Part shown: positions 33,252-46,289 of the stretch, one piece after another
Layout of the letters: each line of letters begins with the position of its first letter
Numbering within the stretch: position 1 is the stretch's first letter
Source of the DNA: Uloborus plumipes
Lineage: Eukaryota > Arthropoda > Arachnida > Araneae > Uloboridae
Assembly: GCA_038373865.1 (NCBI GenBank)
Contig: JAXGGA010002180.1
Location: 1-64,000 of the forward strand
Length of the DNA stretch: 64,000 bases
Direction: 5' to 3'
The notes under the pieces: model-generated
Seen by the model: the letters and a program-made list of their open reading frames with translations, nothing else
Databases searched by the model: none
What the model was told of the DNA's origin: nothing
Program-made: the position numbers and the translations under genes

Positions 33252-35702
33252 AAATTGGAAAAAAAAAAAAAAAAAAAAAGCTTTGCCAAATCAAAGTTTT
33301 AGTTGAAGCACACTGAATGAACACTCTTTGACGATGAAGGGGAATATGTCGCAGTATAAAACGCTTGGGAAAAAGGCGGAAAAGCAATTGAAAATTAAGA
33401 AATATAATCCTGGATTTATTTTTTATTTTTTTAAATTTAAAACATCAAATATTCTAAATGCAAAAAATCAAAAACGGAAAACTCTCCTCTTTCTCTGCCC
33501 TATTCTATTTAATCCTTTTAAAAACATTCAAGTAGTCAGAAGTTTATTAGTTTTAATAGCAACATTGCATAAATATGTTGCAGAGAAAGTTAATCGGATA
33601 TCCTTAATCGGCTATTTGCTATCTGTAATGTCACACTCATATTTTGTACTACATATAACATAAATTTTGACCCGAAAAATGTCTATGTTGCAGTTTGATG
33701 AAAATGATCTGTTTATTAGCTTCAACGGATTCATCATTGCCTTAATTTATGGCGTGTGCAAATAAAACATATCTGTTCGCGTGATGACAACTGTTTCCCA
33801 ATGGCCTCAAGATAAAAAATTTGAAAATAATTGAGCGGTACAAAATAATCCAATAATTCCAATTTTGGCGTATATCCATCAAAATACCCTTCATTTAGAG
33901 AGCAATCTTCTAATTTTTAAGCATTTTCTTAACTGTCGAAGATCTCAATTGTCAATTTTCTCCTCATACCTTGTAATCTATTTACTACAAAACCATCAAA
34001 ATTCTAGGCTCGTAAGTGTTTTAAGAAATCGGAACGAAGATAAATATTGAAATTATTGAATTAATTCCTTGCATTTGAAAATAAAATGAAATTTTTCTTT
34101 TCAACGGCCATAATCCTATAATTTTTACACATATTCTAACACTGTACAAGATCTTGATCCAATTTTTACGTATATTATAACACCACGAGCTTGGCCTATA
34201 ATCTTTAAATGTATCGACAATCGACATATTTTTCAGCGCATTCGTGAGAAAACCATCAAAACCCCAGACGCATAAACATTTTATGTATGCGGAATTAATT
34301 TTCAAATCCAAAACAATAACACAAACACGTAATTTGAAAGTTTCAAAGATATAAAAGGAAAAAAAAATATTCCGGCGAATGACAAAAGATATGTATTTAG
34401 TTTTGAGATGACAATGCTATCACGAAAAGCTTAATTTATGTCAAACATTTCGATAGATAATGGAGATTTTATTCAGTGTCTGTATTTAAAATCGGCGAAG
34501 CGAAAATTGTCTTTGAAATGTTTCTTTTTTCTCTCATATTGCTTATCAATTCTACTCAGTCAAAAAGATCTCTTTATTACCACAATGGGATTAACCTATC
34601 TAAATGATGAAAGAACCATTAATTTGGGTCAGTGAAAAGAGTTGTTAAGGAATTTAATTAGAGAACTTACACGAGCGCCATTGTAAGTGCGATATTATCT
34701 CTAATTTATGTTTAATTAGTTAATTATTAAAATAAATTCAAAACGAGAGTTAAAACCTTTTTTAATGGGCAGATTTCAAAGCAAGATAATTAAAGAAATC
34801 GAGTGTAGTTTTGATGCTTGATATTACCCAAGAAGGATTAGTATTTGACTTTGAAAAGTTATAACAAAATTTATTAAAGAAAAGATATTTTAAGAGCCAA
34901 AGCATTTTTTTTCTTTTTCACAGTTTAGTGTTTCGCAATTTTTAAAACAAAGCTATTTTGAGTGCCAAAGCATTTATTTGTGTTAGTTTTCTTTTGTTCT
35001 GTTAGTTTCTAATGATAAGTGAACGTAGTGTACGAATCATCGCAAGTGACCCTGCAGAACAATTTTATAAGTGGCGAATCGGAAACGGAAAAATTACATT
35101 ATCCATCGATTTTTCATACATATTTTAATACTATTATGCAATTAAGCTTGAATTTATATGTTAACTATTTTTTCTAATTTGATAAATTAAGGACAGCGCA
35201 GTAATTCAGTAGGTTAATAACATTTTAGAAGGGAATAATAAATATGTACTGTAGTGGTGCTGTTAAGCTGTTTTTATGGTTAAAGACTTAATAAATGACT
35301 AAATTTCTATTTTAAATATTGTTGTTTTAACTCATACCCCTACATGCATACAAAAGCTTTGTACTGATGTACCTTTGAACCACCTTAGCTTTCACTATCT
35401 TTCGTTTGAGTAGTGGGCGCTTTTGACAAGTCTGATGAGAGCTTTGCTACTAGTCCATTGCTTGATCCACAAATTTTGAGTAACTGCAAAACATAATTTT
35501 GCTCAGAGTGAACATTCCATGAGTTTCAAACGGAAACGACCATTTTAGAAAGTGTCCTTGTTTTATTCTATATTTCCTTATTTAGAAGCTGATCCACTTC
35601 ACATACACTCAGGATTGCGTACCAGGCGCCTAGCCTCCGGACAAACACAAGAAAGATTTTATAATTGACAGATAGAACAGGACAGATACGTAGTAAATGG
35701 AA
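33252..35702. other. AT-rich intergenic sequence
   Basis: It begins next to a 20-bp A run (about 33259-33279). It contains the longest open frame of the window (33328-33663 plus, 111 codons), which is Lys/Phe/Ile-rich and unrecognised and so most likely chance. No gene is supported. Confidence 0.55.
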
Positions 35703-36258
35703 CACTGTAACACTGTAAAATATATATGTGGTTTATACAGTATAATACTGCTATATTTATTGTAACAAACTGCAAAAAATGCTAATTTTATAGTAATAAA
35801 CTGTAAAATTGCTAATTGTTGACTAATGAACTGTAAAAAATTGTAATAAACTAAAATTGCTGTTTTACTGTAGTAAACTGTAAAATGGCAAATTTTAGTT
35901 TATTACTGTGCATTTTACAGTTTTAAACTGAAACCTCTGCTGCCAGTATTATACTGTTGTTTTTACAATATAATACAGCTAATTTTGTGGTAATAAACTG
36001 TAAAACTGCTGCTTTTCAGTAATAAGCTGTAAAATTGCTAGTTTTACAGTTTATTACTGTGCATTTTACAGTTTGAAACTCGATCCTCTGCTGCCAGTAT
36101 TATAGTGTAAAAAACAACACTTCATTCTTTGCAGTTTAGAACAGAGTTTACAGCACGGAGAAGGTAGTTGCAACGAGGGCGGGGGCGAGATTCGAACCCG
36201 CTACCTCGTTATTTCGAGAATGATGTGCTACCACACTGCGGCACAGAGGCTCAAAGTG
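35703..36258. mobile_element. TA-MITE-like element with two inverted-palindromic units and a tRNA-like end
   Basis: It starts near CACTGTAACACTGTAAAA and runs to CAAAGTG/TA at 36258; the exact start is uncertain. Two units of about 165 bp each contain ATTTTACAGTTT.AAACT, CCTCTGCTGCCAGTATTATA and multiple TTTACAGTTTATTACTG words. The same words occur in the opposite orientation in 58714-59081, so the two are one family. The right part (36183-36250) is a tRNA-Met-like module. Confidence 0.7.
36183..36250 (-). other. tRNA-Met-like module
   Basis: On the minus strand it begins GCCTCTGTGCCGCAGTG and has the A box TGGTAGCACA and B box GGTTCGAATC. The T arm is intact: GCGGG/CTCGC around the 7-nt loop TTCGAAT. 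The anticodon region reads TCTCGAAAT where tRNA-Met has TCTCATAAT, and the acceptor stem does not close. It is a tRNA-derived SINE or pseudogene, better preserved than the one at 13726-13797, with which it shares its start. Confidence 0.7.
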
Positions 36259-37199
36259 TAATATTAAATTTTGATTTTGTAGCTCTCTTGGCTTCGGAAT
36301 CTGGTCTAATTTCAACGAGTAGGGACATTTATAGTGTGACGTAATTATTGAAAGAATTTCAGAAATGTTCTCGAAAGCATTTTTCTCTCAGAAATATATC
36401 GTGAAAAAACCTTTTCCGCTCCACGCGTAAATCAACTACTCTTACCTCTTATCTTTATGAAGAAATTAATGCCGGATCTGTCAGAAGCTTTTCCAAAGTG
36501 GTCGATAACCGCTTCATAAAAGAAGACGCAAGAAAAAGAAGTGTTTTGAAAAAGATTTTAAAATTATTCCGGTAGAGAAAAATATTGCAGTTTTTTTCAT
36601 TACTCACCTCTTTTCTTGATTAAAAACGATAAAAAAGATTTTGTTGCAAGATTTAATTTTTTCTTGCCTGAAAGAACTTAATTTTGCTCCAAAGAAGAAA
36701 AAGATATCACAGCATCGTTTCGCACTTCTTTTAAAACTATTATTTGAAATTCTTAAGGAATTCAATAAAATGAAATCATAAAACACGTGTTCGTGGTCAG
36801 TATTAAGCGATGAAAAGAAATGAAGACAAAAAGATCCAATAAGCGAAAGCGTATCCGAAAGAGCACTTATTTATTTTTAAACACTTTTTATCATTTAAGC
36901 TTTTCATCCTATTTCAGACAGAATTCCTTTCAATGCAATAATGCTCACACATCACTAACTTAAACAATTTTGAATTATTTTCTCTTGAAAAATATATTCG
37001 CCTTCTAATTTAAGTTTTAAAAAAATACATTTGGTTCTCTCTAAAAGAGGTAGCTTTTCAATTCTTGCGTCGAAAAAAGGTATATTTTATTATTTTCCAT
37101 TTTCGATTTCATTTTGTCTTAGATCTTTTAAAATTATCCAGCAGTAATCGTATTTTGACCAAACTAATTTTTCAGCCATCTGTGAAGGCATTTTATTCA
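36259..37199. other. AT-rich intergenic sequence
   Basis: No feature is recognised. Short lysine-rich frames on both strands look like chance. Confidence 0.6.
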
Positions 37200-37446
37200 A
37201 TATTTGCAATAGAAAGAAAATCCCAAAGAGTACTTTTTTATTCATGGTTTTGAGAGCCATTTTTAGTTGTATCAATGTTGATGAACTATTCTTTCTATTT
37301 GGCTCCAGCAAGTAAAATTTTCTTGATTTGTATCTGAGAAAATAACAAAGAAAAGCTCTTTTATTCATGTTTTTAGAGCCATGTTTAGTTGCATCAATGT
37401 TGGTGAATTACCGGTTCTATTTGGATCTAAAAAAATATAATTCTCT
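37200..37446. repeat. Tandem duplication, 123-bp unit, two copies
   Basis: Shared words include TTTTATTCATG, GAGCCAT.TTTAGTTG.ATCA and ATGTTG.TGAA, spaced 123 bp apart. The copies are clearly diverged. Confidence 0.8.
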
Positions 37447-37609
37447 TGAATTGAATATGATTTTTCAAGTAATAAATTTAAATTAAAAATCAAAGTTAAA
37501 GCTATGAAGTTCAATATGGTGCATAAGTTCCTTGAAAATCTTTGACACCTTTTGTAATGCTATTACTAGGTTTTCATGGGAGGTCGCTTGTCACAAATCT
37601 AGTAGTTGA

Positions 37610-37800
37610 AAACTTGAGCTGAAAACGTGACAAAGTGTAATGTGAGGGCATCAATAGATCTGAAATATAAAGTTATTTTGGGCGTATTCACTCTAACATT
37701 TACTAGGGGAGGTAAGTTGAGCTGAAAACGTGACAAAATGCAATGTTAGGCCATTGGTGGAATTTGAACTATAGTTACTTTGAACCCACTTGTAATAATA
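37610..37800. repeat. Tandem duplication, about 103-bp unit, two copies
   Basis: TTGAGCTGAAAACGTGACAA occurs at 37614 and 37717, followed in both by a diverged CAATGT...TATAGTTA.TTT stretch. It lies just downstream of another duplication of similar size. Confidence 0.8.
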
Positions 37801-38939
37801 ACAAAATCCTCAAGAATATTTGTAAAAAATATGTAAAGTTGCAAGCCCTTTAATCAATGTGTTTAAATATTAGTGTGGGTGTGTGTCTTAATGTTTATTT
37901 ATTTTCAGGTTTCCGAAATAGTTAAACTTTTATAAGTTTGTAAGGCTGAGAAAGGCGCTTGCAAACTTCATGCAACTTTTACAACTTTTGGAAAAGAGAT
38001 GTAAGGAAAAAGATTGCTATGTATAATATATTGTATAATATAAATGCATGATACACGTAAAGTGATTGAAGTGTTGATGCACGTAAAGTGTATCAACATA
38101 TGTTTTGATACTGAGATTTTATATTAAATTCTTCTAACAGTAATCTGACTGCTACGTAATAAAATGAAAATAACATTTAGGTAGTTCCTTTCATTACCAT
38201 TATTTTTCTTTTAAACTTTATTTTGCAACATAATCAGAAAATAAATTCAAATATTTCTTTCCATGAAATATCGAATGTTGCATCAAAAATTATTGATAAG
38301 CAAACGAATTTTTAAACCAACATTTATATTAAAAAAAACTTTTTGCTTTAAAAAAGTCCTATTTTTGAGTAATATTCGAGAGAACTAAATGCCGTATGAG
38401 AGAAAGTTTTTTTTTCTCGACATTAACTTTCGAATTTCTTGTTCACATTTTTTAACTTGAGGAAAATTAAAAATTCATTTTTCGTTAAAAATAATGTATA
38501 AAAAATGACTTTTTGTAGAAAATTTGAATTCTTGCGGGAGAGCTAAACATTTCATAGTATGAATAAATATTTTTGTGATACATGTAGAGACAACTTTTTA
38601 TCAACTCAAAATTTTGAACTCAAAAAAAAAAAAAAAACACTATTGTTCAAAGCCCATTGAATCATTCAATAATTCTGAAATACTAATTTTAAACTTATTT
38701 TTGAAGAAGTTGAAAGCGATTTTCCTACCTTGAAATGTTATAATTGATAGAAATCTTTTAATATTGTTAAGTAAAAAAGGATAGCTTATGAAAATTTATT
38801 TTGTTGTATTAAAATGCACTACGTTTTTAAAAAGTATCTTATTTTTCTTCCCATTTCTGATGTGGTTCAAAGTCATCCTAAATTGCAGGGTAGTTTTAAT
38901 CCAAGTCAATAATTTATTTTAAATAGACTTAAAAATAAT
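37801..38939. other. AT-rich intergenic sequence
   Basis: No feature is recognised beyond an A run near 38619-38636. Confidence 0.6.
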
Positions 38940-39885
38940 GATGTCTTAATTTGAGATAGTTATAAAGTACTTTAGGAATGTTTCTTCGTTCTATTTCAAC
39001 AAATACAACGAAACCATTATAATTGGAACAGTTTAAAATAAAGAAATAGTGGCTCAAAGTTACCCTGAATTACTGCAATGAAAACGATTCAGATAAATAT
39101 TCATCCCCAATTTTTGCATACATTATTAAACGTTCACAACACTTTAAATCGCTGTAGGTTCTGTTTTTTATCACCTAAGACCAATATGTCTTTAATTGAT
39201 CGTTGCATTAATCTCAGTCTTACGTATACACACAAATTGGTTTACATGATAATCCTAGAGTACTTTAGGAGGGCATCTTCCACTTTGTATTAACAAATAC
39301 ACTGAAATATTTGAAATATAACTGGGACAGTTTAAAATAGAAAAATAGTGGCTCAAAATTACTCTGATTTACTGCAATGAAAACAATTCAGATAAATACT
39401 TATTCCCAATTTTGTTTTCATTATTAAACTTTCAGAACTATTTAAATCCCCCCCCCATAGGCCCTATTTTTTTAAATCATTTAAGACCAATGTGTTTAAT
39501 TGATAGAAGCAGAAATCTCGGCCTCTCGAATGCACATAAATTTGTTTTTATGATAATTATGGAGTACTTAAGTAGTGTGTCTTCCATTTTATACCTATAA
39601 ATATAACGAAACAATCAAAATATAGTTAGAACAGTTTAAAATAAAGAGATAGTGACTGAAAATTACCCTGAACTACTCCAATGCAAACGATCCATATACA
39701 TTATGATTCGTAATTTTGTTTACATTATTAAACATTCAGAATTACTTGAAGCACTGTACTCGTAGATTCTGTTTTTTATCACTTAAGACCAACAATGTGT
39801 TCAATCGATCGAAGCACAAATCTCGGTCTTCCCCATACACATAAATAGGTTTATTCAGTTGGGATAAAAGTACTATTAAGTTAGT
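38940..39885. repeat. Tandem array, about 300-bp unit, three copies plus a partial one
   Basis: GTTTAAAATA anchors the units at 39031, 39330 and 39634, giving periods of 299 and 304 bp. Each unit continues with AATAGTG.CT.AAA.TTAC, CATTATTAAAC, AAGACCAA.ATGT and CAATCTCGGTCT-like words. A partial copy of the unit's end lies at about 38940-39000. Open frames at 39078-39293 and 39412-39600 are matching positions of the same unit and are not conserved as codons, so I treat them as non-coding. It could be a small minisatellite or a piece of a larger satellite. Confidence 0.85.
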
Positions 39886-42266
39886 GGCCAATTAAACGAA
39901 ATGCATAGGAAAGCTTAAATAAATATTTCCTTGTCTTGCAGCCAGATGATTAAACAAGAGAAAGCATGCGGAAGCCCTCGCTCCGTTTGCTCTTCCGCAA
40001 ATTTCTCCCGCTAATTTTACAGAAGGAAAGTAAATTATACTTTGCTACCCGAAACCTTCCTATAAACCTCTTTAGACTCAGTAGAAGCAAAATAAGCTGA
40101 GCTGTTTGATGTTTCCTGTTTGTATTACGGTTTTCAAAAAGAAATATGGTTCCTTTTTAATTAAAGCGATAAATAATTGCGAATGATTTAGATTATAAGC
40201 CCAGACAATAAGGAGCAAAAAAAAAAAAACGTAAACAGATTAGATTAGCGCAACTTGAATATTTGTGTTATGGTAAAAGTTCCCCCTTTCTATTTAAATT
40301 CCCAGTAATTATCATTCTTTTTAACTACTTGCGTAAATAATTATTTCCAACACGTATATCTCAGGAACATAACTAACAGAAATGAAGACGGATTGTATCC
40401 CCAAATTGAAGATTTTACGTTTACCGGGGCTCGATTCATTTTACTTACGAGATTTAGTAAGACAGGTTGGGATTGATCTACGCTCGTTCCGGGAAACAAA
40501 CTTCAAGGGAAGAGTAAGACATTTAAGAGAAATAAATCTAAAACTGTCTGAAAATTTTCATGTGTTTAAGGGACAATTCTTTTTCTTCTTACGTTTTCCG
40601 CCGTGTAACTTTATTTCAAGTTTGATAGTTTTTATTGAAAATTATATGCCTTTGGTATGGTATCTTTTCTGACACATTTGATTGCTGGAAACTGATTTTA
40701 ACTAATCAAGTTCTCGCAAATAAGTATTTAAAAATAATCAAACAATGAAAATATTTTTTATTTCAAACAACTAAATGGCCATTGACGTACTGAGTTTTAA
40801 CTATACAATGAAAAAATTACTGGCGTCTAACTAAAAGATAAATTCAATTACTTAAATGTACAATGCAGAGGACCATGAAATTTATTCAGTGTGAATTACT
40901 AGTTAGAAGTGTTAGTCCCATGATATTATTCCCAAACATTAGTTTTTATCTACAGTATGATTAATTTGTGAACTGCTTTTCATTTACTAGTAGTGAATTT
41001 TCTTTGCATTAATGTTTTTTCAGGGTTTATTTCTTAAGGAAAATGAAAATCATGTTATAAATAAGATCTATTTATCTAAATTATATTACAATACTTCTTT
41101 TCCTTCATTACGAATAGCCAATTTCTTATAAATTTTTTTAACGAAGTAATACGTTAGAAAAATGTTGCATTATTACTTCCAATTTCCGTAGCGTTAAATT
41201 TGCAATTTGAAAAATAAATTTCTTAAACTCCCTTGATTTAAGCGCTTTCGTCTAAAAAGCATGAATAATTGGAAATTAATGCCTTTATCGCACTCTGTAA
41301 TTATACTTCTCATTCTTTTGTTTGTTTCAGAAATAACAAATATAAACATAAAAATGAAAGTAAGGGCCAAAGCATGATATAAGTTTACTACTGTACTTAC
41401 CAAATTCATAAAATTAAATTAAAAAATAAATAAGTAAAAAGGTAGAGAACTCAATCGCAGTTAACCATTTTGATAACTAACTATAATGAAATTCTTTTCA
41501 CGAGTCTAAAATAAACTACACATCCTCGCATGTGTATGTACGTATAATAAATATGCTTCTATTCATTATGGTCGAATTATCTTACTTTCCAGAAAAATAT
41601 TAGCTAGATTTTAATTAAAACGATAAATAATGTGTGGATGATTTAAGCCCTAATCTTAAGAAGTAGTGAAAAAAAGGATTGGAATCTGTTTCATTAACGT
41701 TACGTTATGACTGCGTAATTTCATTCTCTTAATTACCTCTCAGCAGAAAACTCGACATGGATTTCTTCAACAAAAACGAATAACAATCAAGATCTATAAC
41801 AATCTTAATTAAAGTTAGTAAATTAATGTGAACTTGAGATTCATACAATGTACTGCATTTGCTAAGATTCCAGTAAATTAAAAAGAAATTAGTTAAGTCA
41901 TTAGATTTAATGACAATTAGACTTTCATGGCGTCGAATTAAAAAACACAAAATGGTTACAATTGTTGATAATCAGAGGAATGGGGAAATAAGATTACGAA
42001 TATTTTATTTATATCACAGATTTAATTCGTGTAAAGAAAAAAGAAAAATGAAATTTCCCCGATTGCAGATATAGGCTGATCAAGATTCCAATTTCGAGTC
42101 ATGAACATTAATTGACAGTTTGTCGTAGTGACAGTTTTCCTAAGCCCAAAGGCATCAAAGTGAAAAACAGGCAGAAAGACGTCGTATCCGTGCGCACACT
42201 GAAAGATATTGTGTTGAAAAGAAGAATATTTTAAGGTTTTATCTACTGAAGTTCAAATTACACACA
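39886..42266. other. AT-rich intergenic sequence
   Basis: A 96-codon plus-strand frame (40382-40672) starts with a mixed-composition stretch but resembles no protein I know, and its end is AT-driven. No gene is supported. Confidence 0.55.
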
Positions 42267-42475
42267 CTGTTTAAAAAGTTCCTGAAATTTTATGGTAAAA
42301 GTTATTGCCAATAACTTTTACCGAAAAATCCCTTTTTACTGCAAAGTTTTACGGTACAAAAAACGGTTAAAAAGCGCGAGCTGCGATCAGCTAAAATCGA
42401 ACCCGGGACCCAAATTTCTCCTTTGCTTTTTTTTTTAGCTTGCAATTTATCTGGCTAGCGTATCATAGGTTGGAG
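42267..42475. mobile_element. Truncated copy of the CACTGTTAAAAATT MITE
   Basis: It starts CACTGTTTAAAAAGTT and follows the reverse complement of 28105-28478 through CCTGAAATTTTA, the GTTATTG/CCAATAAC subterminal hairpin, TTTTTACTGCAAA and CCCGGGACCCAA. Similarity fades after about 42475, so one end is missing. At 42385-42440 (minus) it keeps the family's tRNA-like B box GGTTCGATTTT. Confidence 0.8.
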
Positions 42476-44695
42476 ACCCCTGCTCCGAACTTGCTTAACA
42501 TTGCAACGTCTGATTTCCCTTTATTCCGACTTTTATATAATGAAAATTGTGAAAATGTGTCTAACATCTAAAATGCCATCTCCAGACATGAATTTTTGAA
42601 ATTTGTTCACAGCTCGGCGAAAGGTTGTTGATAACAAGGGTAATAACATCGTTGATTAAAACTAAAAACTTTTAAAAATGTATTTGTATGAAAAATAAAA
42701 CAACATTACTTTTCGGTCTCCCCTAAAAGTAACTATTAGCATTAGCAGTTACAGAAAAAAATACGCTCAGCACCCCTTCTCATTTGAACACCATTTACAC
42801 TAGAGACACAAAATGTGTTGATTTATCATGAATAATTTGCAGAAAAAATTGCCAATTACAATATTTAGCTAAGCAGTTGTTCTCAAATTAAAATGAGAAA
42901 ACTTTAAAATTTTCAAATAGCAACTCCCTTTTATATCAGATTTCTGCATTTGAGTTTTAACTTTGTATACCGATTTTCATGTTATTTAGTTTAGCTATTG
43001 CGTTACAATTAAATTGAAAAGAATGTACTGATAAAATGTTTTTTTTAGAAATATTTTTGCAAATAAAAATAAAATACCTTGATTACTGCAGTTTCTTTAA
43101 ATTATCTTTAAACATGTATAAAAAACTTTGAATTAACTCAACAGTAAAAACGTGTTTTACGTGGTTGAAAACATTAATTGAATTTTTATTATTAATTATA
43201 AAATTAATACACAAAAAAAAGATTGGGCTGAAACTCTTTTTATTTTGAGGAAAAATTAATCAGGATGGAAGTTTTTGTAAGGATATCCCAAGCTTCAGTT
43301 GAAATCACTCAATAGTTTTTTTTTCTACTTTAAAAAATATGAATGTTGAATGTTTTGATCTTACTATTTCTTAAGAAGACACTTAAAACTTACGCACTAT
43401 GACAAATATTATGTGTCTTAATGTTTGTTTTCAATCTTCGTTAGCTTCTACTTGCAAATTATTAGATAAAAAGTAATGTAATTTCTTTATAAATGTGTTC
43501 TGTTTTAAAGGTCAGAGCGCAATTAAAATTGCTACATTTAGACAAGTTTAAGTACAACTGAACTCATTTTTGTTTCCAAAAAGACTACATTAGATTAAAA
43601 TTTTGAAATTGGTATTTATTGTAATACATATACAGCCTATTAATAAAATTTTATTGTTATAATTTACAGTCGGTTGATGTATGTTTTCTTAGTGTGCAAG
43701 AAAGCTGAGTAATTAAGACTGTTTCGTTTTTTTCCTAGATTTACAATACAAACACCTATTGTGGTACTTTTTCGTTTATACATGTAAGAAACTGTACCAT
43801 TAAGCTGCAAATAAGAATATCCACATTGGTGAAACTTTGACATGAGACGAAAAATGTAAATGCAAGCATTTCATCTTTGGCCTCCAGAATAATGATTGAA
43901 AAAAAGTGTTTTTTTTAGAGGGCTCTTAGGAAAATTTTAACTCCGAGTTTTTTGAATAACGAAAAAAGGCAAACAGTTTTTTTTTAACTCATTTGAAACA
44001 TATCAAAACTAAATTTAAAATCTAACGTTTCGCTTGAAAAATCGACCTTTTGCTTTAGTAAATAATGAAAAACAGGAAGAACTTTTAAGTAAAAAAATGG
44101 CCTTTCCACATTTCGCTTTTTTTTTTTACAGTGAATCTAATCAATGACAGGTTATCTACAGAAAAGTTTCCTTTCTTTGTTTCATTTACAAAAAGAATGT
44201 TAGAAAAACGTTCTTAGATAAAGAAAAAGTGCACCTTAATTTTTTTTCTTATTTCGAGTGCGAATTGCTTATCGACCATCTTCAGCTTTTGCTCTAAGTG
44301 CTTCAAACACAAACAATGAAAAAAATGTGTCCTTCTTATTTTTCTAAGCCATAGATGTATTTAAAATAACTGAAAATTACAAATGCTGGTGTATATTATA
44401 TTTTAATGACATTTAAGAATCAAGGAAGAAAGAAACTATAAGATTTTTGCAAGGACTGTGGCAAAACCTTATGTAAGTTTTTTCTCACATATGAGCATTG
44501 TGTATTTTACGAAATACCGCTAATTTAAGGCATATTATATTTTTGTACATTTGACAGATGTTATATGAAAATTTGATGTTAAAATGTTAAGAAATTAGTA
44601 GCTTAATCTTAAATTGTTTTTCAGTTTAAAATTTAGGGACTAAAATAAATTGAGATAAGAAAATTGAGATATAATAAAAAATAAATTTGAGATAT
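42476..44695. other. AT-rich intergenic sequence
   Basis: No gene or repeat family is recognised. Confidence 0.6.
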
Positions 44696-44900
44696 AATTG
44701 AGATAACCTGGAAACATGCCTATTTCATAGTGATACCTATATCTCTAAGCAATCATTTGCTACCTGTCTGTACTTTCAACTATAGTAAGTAAATATAATT
44801 GAAATAATTTAGAAATATACCTATTTCATAGTGATATACATATCTCTGAGCAATTATATTTTGCTGCCTGTCGGTATTTTAAGTTACTTTTTTTGTAACA
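44696..44900. repeat. Tandem duplication, about 101-bp unit, two copies
   Basis: CCTATTTCATAGTGATA occurs at 44719 and 44820, followed in both by ATATCTCT.AGCAAT.AT and GC..CCTGTC.GTA.TTT. TTGAGATATAA words precede the duplication. Confidence 0.85.
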
Positions 44901-46289
44901 TCACTTTCATTTCAATAATTGACCCCTCCCGTTAAATTTAATAGTCAGTCATGGGCACTGGGGGAGACTTGAGTTGGTTGAACCATTTTCAACAAAATCT
45001 TTCCCGGTAAAAATATTTTGACACCAACATCTTTGACTGCATACCTTATTTTCGAGATTTTCCTTTTACTATTTGATTACTAGATTCCAATGGTTTCTCT
45101 AGCATTATTAAAAAAAAGCAATAATTAAGGATTGTAGAATACTTGGTGTTTTATATAGTAGCTCTTCAATCTTTTGATATTTATACACATTTTCCACGGG
45201 TATTTTAAGATATATTTTCCACAAATATTGCTCTGGTACCACTTATATAAGGTAAATGTCGGCTAGTTTTGTACAATACTTGGTTGTTGTGTCCCATCTT
45301 TATTTATTTACTGAGTAAAATTCTTTAGAATAGGGTGTTATGGAAGCGAGAATAAAAATGAGTTTATGCAGTTTGAATTAAAAGAATTTAAGTAAAAAAA
45401 TAAAATAAAAATAAATATAAAAAATAAAATAAAGATTTTGAGCAAAACGCCGATGAGGCTTAAAAGTACCCCCCCCCCCTCCTACGTTACGATGGAAAGC
45501 ACCATCTGTTACGAATGCCACGAACCTCTCTTTCCACGCAGCACATGGATGTTTCTCACATCATTTACAGTAGTTATCATCAAATTTTAAATTTTGCCCC
45601 TTTGCTTAACTTATTATATAATATGTTCATAATGGGTAAATATGGGTTCAATATTTTAATTGTAATGAATACTTAAAGCAGTAAAATGAGAAGTCAGAGT
45701 AAAATAAGTAGTAAAGTAGTAGTAAGAGTCGAGTAAAACGTAAATCATTACAGTAAATAAATAAGTATTGAATTATTACAATGCAGAAGCTTAAGTAATC
45801 CAATTTTTGTTGAATATAGCACACAGTAAAGCTGCAATTACATATTAACGGATAATTCTGAAACTGAGCACTAAACTAATTTTAGATGCACTTTGTTAAT
45901 TATCTCGTGGGATTCGAAAGCAATACAATGATGTAAAACATTACGATAAAATGTGATTACACATATTCGGTTAATTTTCCGCAGGCCTTGGCCCTAACAA
46001 TCAGATTTGTAAATACTTCAATAAACAATAAATACACACCCATGAGATATTCCTTCGCTGCTGAAACAACTTGATGAGTTATTGTTATTTATCGCCATTA
46101 CATACGTAAAAATTTTACTACAGTCAGACATATTTTTGACCCCTCTACGAAAGTATTTTATGCATTGAACTGAGTCTCAAAAATTTAGTCAAGCTTACTT
46201 CAACACTTCGTATTTAAGTAAAAATTGAACTTCAAAGAAATGTAAAAAAAAAAAAAAACATCTCGAATTCAAATTATGTTTTTCGCAAC
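44901..46289. other. AT-rich intergenic sequence with a C run
   Basis: A C run lies at about 45470-45479 and an A run at about 46241-46258. No gene is supported. Confidence 0.55.

Noticed and set aside
33328..33663. The longest open frame of the window (111 codons, plus strand)
   Set aside because: Lys/Phe/Ile-rich, AT-driven composition, no recognisable domain, and a length expected by chance in AT-rich sequence with skewed strands.
40382..40672. 96-codon plus-strand frame starting in mixed-composition sequence
   Set aside because: The second half is Phe-rich from T runs and no similarity is recognised. It cannot be supported as an exon.
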